Numbered from the stretch's first letter, positions 1 to 9,124 are shown. The stretch: DNA of 64,000 bases from a bacterium (GCA_020849855.1 JADZFO010000056.1:1-64000); one strand, 5' to 3'. The notes: generated from the sequence alone by a model not told the origin. Numbers and translations are program-made.

Positions 1-131
1 ATGAGAACAGGCAGGTAAACTGCTCCACGGACGTCTCCGATATGCGTTTGTGTGAGAACTCTCAGCATATCAATCAGGGGACGTCCACCCCTTCTGCTCT
101 CTCTCCACGCTGATTGGCGAAGAACCAAGAA

Positions 132-155
132 AAAGCGGGTCGGCGGACCCGCTTT
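132..155 (-). terminator. Rho-independent terminator downstream of the FapA-like gene
   Basis: A perfect 10-bp stem (AAAGCGGGTC / GACCCGCTTT) encloses a 4-nt loop. On the minus strand it is followed by a T-rich tail (TTTTTCTT). It lies about 85 nt past the stop codon of the minus-strand gene ending at 241. The rest of 1-240 shows no convincing gene. Confidence 0.7.
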
Positions 156-240
156 GCAACACCTGAAAGGAGTGTAATTTGCTTTGTCAGGCGGGTTTCC
201 CCGCTGATATTCATATCGGCCGCGCTGAGGCGGGATTGAG

Positions 241-1623
241 CTAAAAGGTGCCGGTTTTTACTTCGCCGGCCTGTTCAGAGAAGCTGACGAACTGCACCTG
301 GTCGGTGGTCTTGTACATGTATTTCCCGCGGAAGGTCAGCAGTACGCCGGGATAGACATGATCCGCGGCCTTGATCCGGGATTCGTGGTAGTCCGCGCAG
401 AGCCCGCGGGTGCTGTCCAGCTCATGATGCGCGGTCTGGATCTGCTGCTCGATCTGGGCCGAGGCCAGCTTCAGCTTGGACAGGGCGTCCTGCAGGCGCG
501 CATCCAGCAGGGCCGGATTTCCGCCGCAGCGACGCAGCAGGCCGTTAAGCGTGGTGTTGACCTGTTCACGCTTGGCCAGCAGTCCCTGCATGTCCTTTTC
601 CTGAGCCTCAAGGGCCGTCCTGGCGAAGGGGCTGACGCCCACGTTGAGTTTGGTCAGCGTGGCCATGGGGTTGCCGATGTTCGGCGCGGTGATGTGGCGG
701 TAGGCGCTGACCTCGCCGCCGACGATATTGCCCTTCTTGCCGGTCAGCTCAACGGACGCCCCGCAGATGACATGGCAGTGGCGGATGTAGTTCTCCACCC
801 GGAGGTCGCCCACGACGGTGACTTCAGCCTGGTCCAGCGCGCCGATCTGAGCATCGCCGCCGACGCGGATACGGCAGTTGCCGTGGCCGAAGACCAGGCC
901 GTGCACCAGCAGGTTGCCGCCGCATTCGATGGTGGCCTTTTCGATGTTGCCACCAATCTCTACATCACCCTGGGCCCGAACCTGGAAGCCGGGATGCACG
1001 CTGCCGCGGATCTTTACGTTGCCGATGAAGTCGATGTTGCCGACGGAGAAATCGACGTCCTCGCGGACTTCAATGCTCTCCATCACGGTGATCTTGCCGC
1101 CGACGATGCAGGCATGCCCGCTGACTTCGGCAATCACGCAGGTGCCGTCGTCGGAGATGCGCGCACCGCGCCCGGCGCTCAGCTTGACCGGCTTGCACTT
1201 GGGCGGGGCCAGTTCCTCCCCACGCACGCTCATGCCTTTCAGCTCTGCGTTGTTGCACTGGCGCGAAGCAAGCACATCGCCGGCCTTGAAGCTGTTGAAG
1301 GTGCCAAGGTTGCGGAAGTCGATATGCCCGCTCTCATCCTCGTGCAGTTCGCCACCGGCGTTGAAGCTGAGCACCAGCTCCTCATCCGAGGCTGCCTTGG
1401 GGGCCTTTCCGCGGGCGATGACATAGCGCTGGTTGGGCTGAGGCTTGGCGCAGATGGCCTGCAGCAGGTCGGTGTCGATGCCGTAGACTACGCCGGCCTG
1501 CGCCAGGACAGCCAGCATCTGCTCGTAGCTGAGCTCCTCGCCGGGAGCGCCGCGCAACATGAGCATGGCCTCCAGCCCGTCGCGGGAGACTTCAACCATG
1601 AAAATGTCTGCTGCTGTAGCCAT
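241..1623 (-). CDS. FapA/DUF342 family polymer-scaffold-like protein
   Basis: A 460-residue protein of the FapA (DUF342) family. Seen: residues about 150-300 form a run of short, glycine-rich, beta-helix-like repeats of the type I-x-G-N-V/I-x-I-x-G-x-V (for example SVGNIDFIGNVKIRGSVHPG). These are followed by a long coiled-coil-like segment (about 335-400) and a short C-terminal beta domain. Known: the family includes FapA of flagellated bacteria and many proteins of unknown function, thought to be cytoplasmic or polar scaffolds. No flagellar gene is visible here, so the flagellar name should not be transferred. The gene lies 25 nt downstream of the methyltransferase-like gene on the same strand, so the two are probably cotranscribed, ending at the hairpin at 132-155. 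The start used is the ATG at 1623; no strong ribosome binding site precedes it. Confidence 0.8.
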   Translation of the reverse strand: MATAADIFMVEVSRDGLEAMLMLRGAPGEELSYEQMLAVLAQAGVVYGIDTDLLQAICAKPQPNQRYVIARGKAPKAASDEELVLSFNAGGELHEDESGHIDFRNLGTFNSFKAGDVLASRQCNNAELKGMSVRGEELAPPKCKPVKLSAGRGARISDDGTCVIAEVSGHACIVGGKITVMESIEVREDVDFSVGNIDFIGNVKIRGSVHPGFQVRAQGDVEIGGNIEKATIECGGNLLVHGLVFGHGNCRIRVGGDAQIGALDQAEVTVVGDLRVENYIRHCHVICGASVELTGKKGNIVGGEVSAYRHITAPNIGNPMATLTKLNVGVSPFARTALEAQEKDMQGLLAKREQVNTTLNGLLRRCGGNPALLDARLQDALSKLKLASAQIEQQIQTAHHELDSTRGLCADYHESRIKAADHVYPGVLLTFRGKYMYKTTDQVQFVSFSEQAGEVKTGTF

Positions 1624-1648
1624 AACCGCTCTGCGCGGCCAGGCTCTT

Positions 1649-3616
1649 CTAGCTGATCAGGGTTGCCACAGCCATCGGCTCGACAGTCTTATACAGATCT
1701 CCCTTGCCAGTGCCGTCCCGCAGCGCGCTAGCCAGCGCAATACCGCTCTTTATATCGGCGATGTCGGCGCTGACTATAGGCTGCTCCTGACGCTGGCCCG
1801 CAGGCAGGGACTCCATGACGAGGGCCACCACGTTGTGGCGGCCTTCCAGCTGCGGCAGGCGCAGGAAGTGGGTCACCGCACGGCCCTGCAGGAACTCGCC
1901 CAGCAGCGCGCGCTCCTTGAGCAGTACCAGCAGCTCATAAAGCACGAACACGGCGCAGCGACCGCCCTGGTTCAGCAGGTGCAGGGAGAGCTCCAGATAG
2001 TTGGCCGCAAGGTTCGGGTCGCCTTCAAAGGTGAAGTTACCGATCACCAGGTCAAAGCGCTGCGGGATCTCATTCTCGTCATTGGCATCGAGGCCGAAAA
2101 CTTCCGGCAGCTCCGACAGGAAGTCGTTGCTGTAGATGTAGACGTTCTCAAAGCCGGAGAGGCGGGTAATGATGCGCCCGGCGCGTGCCAGCACCTTGTT
2201 GTGCTCGATGGCGGTGTACTTCTCGCTGAGATAGAACTCGATCAGGTCCTTCTGGGTGATCAGGAAGCGGTCGCGGGCCCGGTCGATGAACTGCTTGTCG
2301 AGGCCCGAGAGGATGAAGCGGGTGCCGTCCGGCTGGACCAGCTCGACCCGGCGGTCGTCCTCGGTCAGAGCCCAGGCGCTGCCTTCCAGCTTCTCGTACA
2401 GGTAGTTGAACAGCTCAACGGAGAGGTTGCCCTCAAAGCAGGAGGGGTGAAGCAGCGACTGCTGGATGGAAGGCTTGACGATCTCAATCAGGGCGCGGTA
2501 CAGCTCGTTGGGGATCACCGCGCGCTCAGTGGTGTAGGGCGCGTACTTGAGGCGCAGCACGTCCTGCATCTTGCGGGCGCTCAGCGGGGCATTGGCCACA
2601 GCCGCGGCTGAGACGCTGGTGTTGACGGTCTCCAGCTCCATGAGCTGGTTGATGAACTTCTGCATTTCCTGGCGCTCGGCCGGTTCAAGGCCGCGCTCCT
2701 TGGGCGCAGGCTCCACGCGGTGGAAGCTCATCACGCCGTAGTCGTCCACGCCGGCGGCCGAAAGGACCTGACTGAGCTTGGCGGCGAAGTCTTCCTGCTT
2801 GGGCTGCAGGTCTTCGCGCTGCTCCAGGATCTCCTGGGCCTGCTTGACCTGGGCCTTGCGCAGGCGGCTCTTAACCAGGCGCTCGTCCTCACCGCCGCCT
2901 TCATCGCCGCGGGTCGAGATCAGAGCCTCCTGGAAGCCGCTTTCAAGCACCAGCTCGACATCCTTGGTCTTGCGCTTGGGCACCGTGGCCGCTGCGCTGG
3001 CCTGAGTCTGCTTCTTGTCAGCCTGCTCCTTGAGCAGCCAGAGCTTGCGCTCGCTGACAAAGCGGCGGTCTATGGCCGGCTGCAGAATGGCGATATCGGG
3101 GCTGATCTGCATGCGCTCGCAGATGTGCTTGAGCAGGTCCTTTTCAGAGAGGCCGCCGGGATACTGCTTGAGAACCTCAACCGCCTCTTCGTTCACAAGG
3201 TGCCATTCGGCCAGACCCCAGCGGCTGCCGAGCTTCTGCAGGCCCTCGGCCCGCTCCAGCTCCAGCACGACAACGGCCACCTTCCAGCCAAGCTTCTGGG
3301 CCACCTTGCTCTTCACATCGCGCTCATAAAGGAACTGGCGCTGCTCGCGGAAGACTTCCGGCAAGGCCTTGTACTCGGGCATGGCTTCGAGCTCAATCTC
3401 CCAGAGCTCGCCATTCTGGCGGAAATAGGACTGCGCCTTGAGCACCGGCAGGGCGTAGCGCTGCTGGGCGTCCTCCTCAGAGCGGATGGACTTCAAATGG
3501 CTGCGCAGTTCAGCGCCAACCTCGGCCAGGCTGACTGGTGTCTGCTCAAGCACACTGCGCTTGAACACGAACTGTCGAATGATGTCGACGTTGCTTAACG
3601 GCTGCTTACTGACCAT
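1649..3616 (-). CDS. Diverged N6-adenine methyltransferase-like protein with N-terminal winged-helix-like domain
   Basis: A 655-residue soluble protein. Residues about 1-110 resemble a winged-helix (HARE-HTH-like) domain. A charged linker and coiled coil follow (about 200-320). The C-terminal half has the layout of a gamma-type N6-adenine DNA methyltransferase: LLHPSCFEGNLSVELFNYL sits where motif I (DPxCGSGxFLVE) is expected, and FDLVIGNFTFEGDP where motif IV (FDxVIxNPPF) is expected, followed by LNQGGRCAVFVLYELLV, like the usual segment after motif IV. The key NPPF is replaced by GNFTF and motif I is degraded, so methyl transfer is doubtful. No restriction or specificity subunit is nearby. 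The start is supported by GAAGGA upstream of ATG 3616. Alternatively it may be a nucleic-acid-binding pseudo-methyltransferase. The fold assignment is inference from motif order. Confidence 0.5.
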   Translation of the reverse strand: MVSKQPLSNVDIIRQFVFKRSVLEQTPVSLAEVGAELRSHLKSIRSEEDAQQRYALPVLKAQSYFRQNGELWEIELEAMPEYKALPEVFREQRQFLYERDVKSKVAQKLGWKVAVVVLELERAEGLQKLGSRWGLAEWHLVNEEAVEVLKQYPGGLSEKDLLKHICERMQISPDIAILQPAIDRRFVSERKLWLLKEQADKKQTQASAAATVPKRKTKDVELVLESGFQEALISTRGDEGGGEDERLVKSRLRKAQVKQAQEILEQREDLQPKQEDFAAKLSQVLSAAGVDDYGVMSFHRVEPAPKERGLEPAERQEMQKFINQLMELETVNTSVSAAAVANAPLSARKMQDVLRLKYAPYTTERAVIPNELYRALIEIVKPSIQQSLLHPSCFEGNLSVELFNYLYEKLEGSAWALTEDDRRVELVQPDGTRFILSGLDKQFIDRARDRFLITQKDLIEFYLSEKYTAIEHNKVLARAGRIITRLSGFENVYIYSNDFLSELPEVFGLDANDENEIPQRFDLVIGNFTFEGDPNLAANYLELSLHLLNQGGRCAVFVLYELLVLLKERALLGEFLQGRAVTHFLRLPQLEGRHNVVALVMESLPAGQRQEQPIVSADIADIKSGIALASALRDGTGKGDLYKTVEPMAVATLIS

Positions 3617-3764
3617 CTTTTTCCTTCTTTAAGCGACACAAAGCAGCCCGCGGGGCGGGCAGGAAAGGATATTATAAAGTATCCCGGGGGTAGAGTATAC
3701 AAATCCGGCGCAGCAGCGGCTGGCCAAAGCAGCCTAAGCCGGTAGCCCGGGCCGCCCGTGTCGG

Positions 3765-3770
3765 TATAAT
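3765..3770 (+). promoter_or_regulatory. -10 box of tRNA-Ala
   Basis: A consensus TATAAT lies 9 nt upstream of the first base of tRNA-Ala. No good -35 hexamer is visible at the usual distance. Confidence 0.55.
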
Positions 3771-3779
3771 ACGGCGTCT

Positions 3780-3855
3780 GGGGGCGTAGCTCAGCTGGTA
3801 GAGCAACTGGTTTGCATCCAGTAGGCCGGCGGTTCGAGTCCGCTCGCCTCCACCA
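3780..3855 (+). tRNA. tRNA-Ala(TGC)
   Basis: A 76-nt cloverleaf with CCA encoded. The acceptor stem GGGGGCG/CGCCTCC contains the G3-U70 wobble that is the identity element of alanine tRNAs. The D arm is GCTC/GAGC, the anticodon stem ACTGG/CCAGT carries loop TTTGCAT (anticodon TGC), and the T loop is TTCGAGT. It reads GCA and probably other GCN codons. The spurious open frames over it on the minus strand are typical tRNA-overlap artefacts. Confidence 0.97.
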
Positions 3856-3898
3856 TAGGACCGGGCAGCCTCTGCTGCCCTCTGCAATGTGAGGACAC

Positions 3899-4177
3899 AT
3901 GTCAAGCTCTAACCTGACGGCAAGAATGTATGTGGACCAGGGACGAGCCGCCCTGCAGCAGGAGAAATTCGACGCAGCCGCAGACCATTTCCGTCTGGCG
4001 GTGGAAGCCGACCCGCTATTCGAGGAAGCGCACCGTTTTCTGGCCGAAGCCTATGAGAAGCTGGGCTATGCCCACAGAGCGCGCAAGGCCTGGGAAGGTT
4101 TGCTGAGGATAACCAAGGATCCCCAGAAGCAGGAAGAAATCCGCGAGAAGATCACCGGCTTCTCGGCCCAGCGCTAG
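3899..4177 (+). CDS. Small TPR-repeat protein
   Basis: A 92-residue soluble protein made of about two tetratricopeptide repeats. The signature positions are visible in AALQQEKFDAAADHFRLAV (repeat A) and AHRFLAEAYEKLGYAHRARK (repeat B), with the P at the repeat boundary (EADP). TPRs mediate protein-protein contacts; the partner is unknown. The gene starts 43 nt after tRNA-Ala, with GAGG just upstream of the ATG, and may be transcribed with the tRNA. It is followed after 61 nt by the RDD gene on the same strand. Confidence 0.8.
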   Translation: MSSSNLTARMYVDQGRAALQQEKFDAAADHFRLAVEADPLFEEAHRFLAEAYEKLGYAHRARKAWEGLLRITKDPQKQEEIREKITGFSAQR

Positions 4178-4238
4178 ACGGTCGGGGGATGGCCCGCATG
4201 AGCGGGGGTAAAACTCAATCCTGAAGGATCAGCCGTTA

Positions 4239-5447
4239 ATGGATGAGAACCTCGACAAAAACACGAAACCGGGCCAGGAGCCGCCAGCCGGCGAGGGCTC
4301 CGGTGGCGTCAGCGAGCTTTGGCGCCTGCTGAACGAGCCGGGCCACATGGCCGAGTCTGACGTCGAAAACGCTGAGGATGTGGACAGCCAGATCCGGGAA
4401 CAGCGGGCCAGCGAAGCGGCCGAGATCAAGGAGCTGGAGCGCCGCTCCCTGGAGGCCAGCCAGCGCAAGGCGGACCAGGCGGCGGCGCGTGAAGCCGAGA
4501 AACCGGCTGAAGCTGCTCCGGCCCGCGCCGACGAGCACTGGAGCCAGATCCGCCGGATTCTGGAAACCCCGGACGAGGTCGATGAGAGCTTTGACATGAG
4601 CCGCCAGTCCAGGGTGAGCGCGGGCGAGGATGATGCCGATCCGGCGATCCTGGCCTTTATGCGCGAGGAAACCCTGGTCATTCGCTGCCGCAAACATCCC
4701 ACAGTGGACGCCAAGGCCCAGTGCCCGGAGTGCCAGGCCTATTACTGCGGCGAGTGCCTGGTGGTGCGCAAGGGCCGCCTGCTGTGCCGCGACTGTGCCG
4801 ACACGATTTTTGTGCCCACAGAAGAGGAAGTGCTGTCCGCCGCCGAGCGCGGCGGCGAACTGCCGGAAGAGCAGGTTATGCCGACCCAGGCGCCGGAGTT
4901 CCAGATAGGTTCGGAGCTCTTCGGGCGCGAAGGCGCGCCAACCAACCCGCTTAAGCAGCTCCTCGCCCTGCTGGTGGACCTGGCGATCAGTCGTGGCCTG
5001 CTTTTCGTCATCCTGTGGCTGCTCGCCAAGTTTGACGCCCTCCCCAGCCAGCTCTTCGCGGTCTTTGGGCCGGAGGCGGAGCCGATGAGCATCGGCCTGT
5101 GGTTCAAGACCTTTATCCTGGGCTTGCCGCCGGTGCCCTGGCTGGTGCTCTTCTTCTTCACCGACTTCGTCTATTACTTCATCAGCCTGGGCTTCACCAA
5201 CCGCTCGCCGGGCATGAGCGCCATGGGCTGCCGCATCTCAACTGTCTGGGGCGACTTCGTGTCTTTCGGGGCCGTGGCCACCCGCACGCTGATCTTCCTG
5301 ATCACTCTGGGGGTGCCTGGAATCATCATGGCCTTCTTTATCCCGCACTTCAGGGGCCTGCATGACATCCTCGCCGGGACCATTGTGATCAACTATGCGG
5401 GCGTGAAGCGCGTTGACGCTTACGAGACCATTCAAATCAAGCTATAA
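4239..5447 (+). CDS. RDD-family membrane protein with B-box-like zinc finger
   Basis: A 402-residue protein in three parts. Residues 1-145 are hydrophilic, acidic and coiled-coil-like. Residues about 148-190 hold a compact zinc-binding cluster (CRKHP...CPECQAYYCGECL...CRDCAD) resembling the B-box-type fingers fused to bacterial membrane proteins. Residues about 235-395 are an RDD domain with three or four transmembrane segments: the first helix contains ISRGLLFVILWLL, and the later G-F-T-N-R-S-P-G-M and FRGLHDILAGT motifs are typical. RDD proteins are inner-membrane proteins, some acting as transporters; the substrate here is unknown. GAAGGA lies upstream of the ATG. The next membrane-protein gene follows after 30 nt, suggesting an operon. 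Confidence 0.85.
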   Translation: MDENLDKNTKPGQEPPAGEGSGGVSELWRLLNEPGHMAESDVENAEDVDSQIREQRASEAAEIKELERRSLEASQRKADQAAAREAEKPAEAAPARADEHWSQIRRILETPDEVDESFDMSRQSRVSAGEDDADPAILAFMREETLVIRCRKHPTVDAKAQCPECQAYYCGECLVVRKGRLLCRDCADTIFVPTEEEVLSAAERGGELPEEQVMPTQAPEFQIGSELFGREGAPTNPLKQLLALLVDLAISRGLLFVILWLLAKFDALPSQLFAVFGPEAEPMSIGLWFKTFILGLPPVPWLVLFFFTDFVYYFISLGFTNRSPGMSAMGCRISTVWGDFVSFGAVATRTLIFLITLGVPGIIMAFFIPHFRGLHDILAGTIVINYAGVKRVDAYETIQIKL

Positions 5448-5477
5448 TTGAGTTTCATCCGACGTTAGGGGAACTGC

Positions 5478-6332
5478 ATGCCGTTCACAATCGCGCTCTT
5501 GTTGCAGGCGGACGATCCCGGCAATCGCAACCTGCTGATCCTGGGGATCGCAATCGTGGGCTGCCTCTTGGTGCTGGGCCTGCGCTTTTTCCGCGCGCTC
5601 TTCGAAGTGATCACAGCGCCGCAGGCCAGCCTGGGACACCACGGCCGCAACGATGGCTTCATGCACTCGCTGATGATCGTCCTGCTGGGCGGACTGATCG
5701 GCACGCTGGCGATCTTCCTGCAGATGGATAAGGTCAAGAGCGGGCTGGGCGCATTCGCCCAGGCGGTCTCCGACATGGTCGCGAACGGCGCTTCGAACAA
5801 GAACTATGCGGATGTGCTTGGCGCGACGGCCATGACCACGGTCAACCAGAACGTCGACAACTACATCCTAAACAACCTGGTCCTGCTGCCCCTGTACTTC
5901 GTCGCGGTCTGGGTGATCGTCAGCCTGCTGGCCTTCGCTTTTTCCAAGATGCTGGGCGGCCAGGCCACACTGCCGGGTATGGCCGGCGCACTGGCCTACA
6001 GCTATTTCTTCGGCGCGATCTCGGCCGGCCTGTCCATCACCTCGACGATCAACTCCCTGCCGATGATGGCTGGCAGCACTACGGCTCCGGCGGGGGGAAT
6101 GGAGATACTGGCCATAATCGGCCTTGTATTGAACCTCTACGCGCTGGTGCTTTTCCTGATGGGCATCAGCCAGGGCGGCGACCTGACCGTCGGCGCTACT
6201 GTGGGCGTGCTGGTCTTCATGCTCATCATCCTGGGCGGCGGACAGTACTTTGGCGTCTTCAAGGCCAAGCAGGCCTTTGACGGCTGGGTCAGCACGCTGC
6301 AAAGCACAAACCCGGCGACCGGCCTGAAGTAA
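5478..6332 (+). CDS. Polytopic membrane protein, possibly YIP1-like
   Basis: A 284-residue integral membrane protein with about six hydrophobic segments (near residues 15-35, 62-82, 130-155, 165-190, 210-232, 240-262). The segment LPGMAGALAYSYFFGAISAG followed by EILAIIGLVLNLYALVLFLM recalls YIP1-family proteins, but I cannot confirm this. AGGGG precedes the ATG with good spacing. It sits 30 nt after the RDD gene, so the two probably form one transcript. The function is not recognised. Confidence 0.65.
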   Translation: MPFTIALLLQADDPGNRNLLILGIAIVGCLLVLGLRFFRALFEVITAPQASLGHHGRNDGFMHSLMIVLLGGLIGTLAIFLQMDKVKSGLGAFAQAVSDMVANGASNKNYADVLGATAMTTVNQNVDNYILNNLVLLPLYFVAVWVIVSLLAFAFSKMLGGQATLPGMAGALAYSYFFGAISAGLSITSTINSLPMMAGSTTAPAGGMEILAIIGLVLNLYALVLFLMGISQGGDLTVGATVGVLVFMLIILGGGQYFGVFKAKQAFDGWVSTLQSTNPATGLK

Positions 6333-6371
6333 GTAGCCGCTGCATAAGCGCTAAGCCCGCCTGGCGTGGTC

Positions 6372-6377
6372 TATACT
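6372..6377 (+). promoter_or_regulatory. Possible -10 box upstream of the TolC-like gene
   Basis: TATACT lies about 40 nt upstream of the GTG start at 6419. The stretch between holds a short palindrome (GGCCTGTAAGGCC) and an AG-rich ribosome binding site (AGGAGGAGG). There is no clear -35 box. Confidence 0.3.
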
Positions 6378-6418
6378 CTGTCCGGCCTGTAAGGCCAAGA
6401 GGAAGAGGAGGAGGCGAG

Positions 6419-8224
6419 GTGAGCCGGCACATGCCAGAACACCCCTGCCGCATGGACGCGCACGGCGTCTGCGGCGACAAGACTGCTCGAAAGTTCCACG
6501 GCTTTCCAGCCCTGCTGCTGGTCGCCGTCGGTGTGATGTTCCTTTCCGCCCCTGTGAGCGCGGAGGACGAGCCCATCAGCGAGGAAGCCGCGGTCAGCAT
6601 TGAGGCGGACGTGCTTGTCGATGAAGCAGAACAGGCCGAATCGGCAGATGAGCCCCTCGACGAGCTGCCAGGCATTATCATCGAGGCCGCCGACCCCAGC
6701 GAGCGCAGCGAGCCGACCCTGATGGCCGTACTGGCTCAGGGCAGCCCGGATAACGGCCGTGCGACACTGGAAACGCACGTCGACCCGCAGACCGGAGAGC
6801 ACCCGGTCTACAAGCTACGGCCGGTACCCTTCAACGATGGCAGCACCCAGGTGGTGACGCTGGACGACCTGCTCTACCTCGCGCTGGAGAACAACAGCGC
6901 GCTGCAGCAGCAGGGCTACAGCATCGAGAAGGGCCACTACAGCGTCGACCAGACCTACTATGCCTATGACCCGACCCTGGCGGCAGGGCTGAACTACAGC
7001 CGCCGCGCCGGCGGCTCACGCGAGGTCGATGACGGCCAGGGCGGCACGGTGCTGATCAGCGGCACGACCTCCAACAGCGTGGCTGCGAGCTTCGACTACA
7101 CCCTGCCGCGGGAGAATGGAGACCGCTTCAGCCTGGGCTACAGCCTGACCGGCAGCCGCCAGAGCGGAGGCAGCCTGAGCGGACGCCAGGAAAACTTCTC
7201 CAGCGGCATCACCCTGGGCTTTACCCGCCCGCTGGGCCGCGGAGCTGGCAAGCATCTGGGCCGCATCCCGCGCTACATCGCTTCAAATAACCTGCAGCTG
7301 AGTTATCAACAGCTGGACGACCAGACCCGCAGCCTGAAGCGCAATATCCTTGACACCTACTACCAGGCCGTTACCGCCCGCCAGGCGATTGATGTGCGCC
7401 AGCGCAACATCGAGACAGCTCTGCGCCAGCTGGAGCGCGCCGTCGAGCGTTATAAGGTCGGACTGGGCATCCAGGCCGATGTGCTGCAGGCTGAGAACAA
7501 CGTCCTCAACCAGCGTACCAACCTGCTCAACTCAGTGAAGTCCTATCAGGACCTGCTGGACACGCTGACCACCCTGGTCGGCCTGCCACAGGAGTATGAG
7601 CTGGCGCTTGACACGGGCGAGGCGCTGCTGGACCGCAGCGCAGTGCTGCCTGAGGACCTCTGGGCCCTCGTGCTCAGCAACAGCTTTGAGCTTAAGAGCC
7701 TCAACACCCAGCTGGCCAACCTGCGCCTGCAGCGCGAGCAGCTGGAGGACCAGGTCAAGCCGCAGATCGGGCTTAACGTCAGTTATGGCCGCAGCGGTGA
7801 TGAGGAAAGCTTCGGCTCGGCGGTCTCAAGCCTGAGCAACGACAGCATTCAGCTGGGCCTGAACTGGCAGGCTACCAAGGGCGAACGTTCGGCCAAGGCC
7901 AGCATCGCCCAGAACCAGCTTGACCTGGCCAGTCTTGAGCTGGAGATGCAGCAGACCGAGCTGGAGCTGAAGGGCCGCGTGCGTGAACGCCAGCGCGACC
8001 TTGAAACCAAGGCCGACCAGATTGGCTTGGCGGAGAGCAACCTGGCCGTGACCCAGCAGGCTTACGAGATCGCCGTCGAGCGGAACAATGTCGGCCTGGC
8101 CACCACGCTTGAGGTTATCGAGGCCCAGGAAGACGTTCTGGCGGCCGAGCTGGCTGTACTGAACGCCCGCGTGGCCTATCACCAGACCTACCGCGAGCTG
8201 CTGCTGCTGGCCGGTGTGATCTAG
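6419..8224 (+). CDS. TolC-like outer membrane efflux protein
   Basis: A 601-residue outer-membrane-factor protein. A signal peptide (hydrophobic core LLLVAVGVMFLSAPVSA, about residues 28-45) is followed by an acidic region and then two OEP repeats (about 145-370 and 380-595). These have the characteristic long coiled coils (LRQLERAVERYKVGLGIQAD; SNLAVTQQAYEIAVERNNVG) and small beta-barrel strands. Such proteins trimerise into a channel through the outer membrane for type I secretion or tripartite efflux. The GTG start at 6419 is preferred because AGGAGGAGG sits about 5 nt upstream; ATG 6431 would be 16 nt away. An ABC ATPase gene starts 18 nt after its stop. No periplasmic adaptor or permease gene is adjacent. 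Confidence 0.9.
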   Translation: MSRHMPEHPCRMDAHGVCGDKTARKFHGFPALLLVAVGVMFLSAPVSAEDEPISEEAAVSIEADVLVDEAEQAESADEPLDELPGIIIEAADPSERSEPTLMAVLAQGSPDNGRATLETHVDPQTGEHPVYKLRPVPFNDGSTQVVTLDDLLYLALENNSALQQQGYSIEKGHYSVDQTYYAYDPTLAAGLNYSRRAGGSREVDDGQGGTVLISGTTSNSVAASFDYTLPRENGDRFSLGYSLTGSRQSGGSLSGRQENFSSGITLGFTRPLGRGAGKHLGRIPRYIASNNLQLSYQQLDDQTRSLKRNILDTYYQAVTARQAIDVRQRNIETALRQLERAVERYKVGLGIQADVLQAENNVLNQRTNLLNSVKSYQDLLDTLTTLVGLPQEYELALDTGEALLDRSAVLPEDLWALVLSNSFELKSLNTQLANLRLQREQLEDQVKPQIGLNVSYGRSGDEESFGSAVSSLSNDSIQLGLNWQATKGERSAKASIAQNQLDLASLELEMQQTELELKGRVRERQRDLETKADQIGLAESNLAVTQQAYEIAVERNNVGLATTLEVIEAQEDVLAAELAVLNARVAYHQTYRELLLLAGVI

Positions 8225-8242
8225 CCCTCAGGAGAGCATGGA

Positions 8243-8998
8243 TTGAAAACGATCATCGAGTTCAGGGACATCACCAAGGTCTACAAGATGGGCGAGCACG
8301 AGGTGCGCGCCCTTAACGGCGTAAGCTTCAGCATCTTGGAAGGCGACATGGTGGCCATCATGGGCAGCTCGGGCTCCGGCAAGAGCACCGCGATGAACAT
8401 CATGGGCTGCCTGGACCGCCCGACCAGCGGCGGCTATTTCCTGGACGGCAAGGATGTCTCGCGCCTCTCGGACGCCGAGCTGGCGCGGATCCGCAACAAG
8501 CGCATCGGCTTTGTCTTTCAGAGCTTCAACCTCCTGCCGCGCACCAGCGCGCTGGAGAATGTGGAGCTGCCGATGGTCTACAGCGGGCATATCCCCAACC
8601 GCCGCCAGCGGGCGACCAGCGCCCTGACCAAGGTGGGCCTTGGCGAGCGCGTCAGCCACAAGCCCAATGAGCTTTCGGGCGGCCAGCAGCAGCGCGTGGC
8701 GATTGCCCGCGCCCTGGTGAACGAACCCAGCATCATCCTGGCGGACGAGCCGACCGGAAACCTCGACAGCCGCTCCAGCGAAGAGATCATGGGGATCTTT
8801 CAGGAGCTGAACGATGGCGGTATCACCCTGGTGATCGTGACCCACGAAGAAGACATCGCCCAGCACTGCAAGCGCATCGTGCGCTTCCGCGACGGTCTGA
8901 TCATGGCAGACGAGAAAGTACAGAACCGCGTGCTGGCCAGTGCCCGTGTCGCCTCGGCCAAGCCTCAGCCGGTACCTGCCAGCGCCGCGTCGAACTAA
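8243..8998 (+). CDS. ABC transporter ATP-binding protein, MacB/LolD type
   Basis: A 251-residue ATPase. Seen: Walker A GSSGSGKS near residue 40, Q-loop in [10 protein letters not shown], signature [15 protein letters not shown], Walker [10 protein letters not shown], and H-loop VTHEE. The [19 protein letters not shown] N-terminus and FDRPTSG-like loop place it with the MacB/LolD group, which powers mechanotransmission or lipoprotein release rather than direct import. The start is TTG at 8243 with CAGGAG 8 nt upstream; an ATG four bases earlier is out of frame. It follows the TolC-like gene closely and ends at a strong terminator (9062-9090). The membrane permease it should energise is not in this operon. 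Confidence 0.88.
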   Translation: MKTIIEFRDITKVYKMGEHEVRALNGVSFSILEGDMVAIMGSSGSGKSTAMNIMGCLDRPTSGGYFLDGKDVSRLSDAELARIRNKRIGFVFQSFNLLPRTSALENVELPMVYSGHIPNRRQRATSALTKVGLGERVSHKPNELSGGQQQRVAIARALVNEPSIILADEPTGNLDSRSSEEIMGIFQELNDGGITLVIVTHEEDIAQHCKRIVRFRDGLIMADEKVQNRVLASARVASAKPQPVPASAASN

Positions 8999-9061
8999 AC
9001 AGGGCACCGCCGGACGCAGAATGTTCTGCCGCCGACGCCAGTCTGGTCCAAACAGCAAAAG

Positions 9062-9090
9062 AAAAGCCCCGGCCGAAGCCGGGGCTTTTT
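9062..9090. terminator. Bidirectional Rho-independent terminator
   Basis: A perfect stem (AAGCCCCGGC / GCCGGGGCTT) with loop CGAA is flanked by A and T tracts on the two sides. It can therefore stop both the plus-strand ABC gene and the minus-strand lipoprotein gene that converge here. Confidence 0.85.
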
Positions 9091-9124
9091 GTTGCATCAT
9101 TAGAGCCTCGAAAGGCCTCTGATC

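Noticed and set aside
241-1623. A flagellar gene cluster because of the FapA-like protein
   Set aside because: No other flagellar gene is present, and DUF342 proteins occur in non-flagellated bacteria.
3595-3905. Minus-strand open frames with sequence like GERTRTAGLL
   Set aside because: They translate the complement of tRNA-Ala, a well-known annotation artefact.
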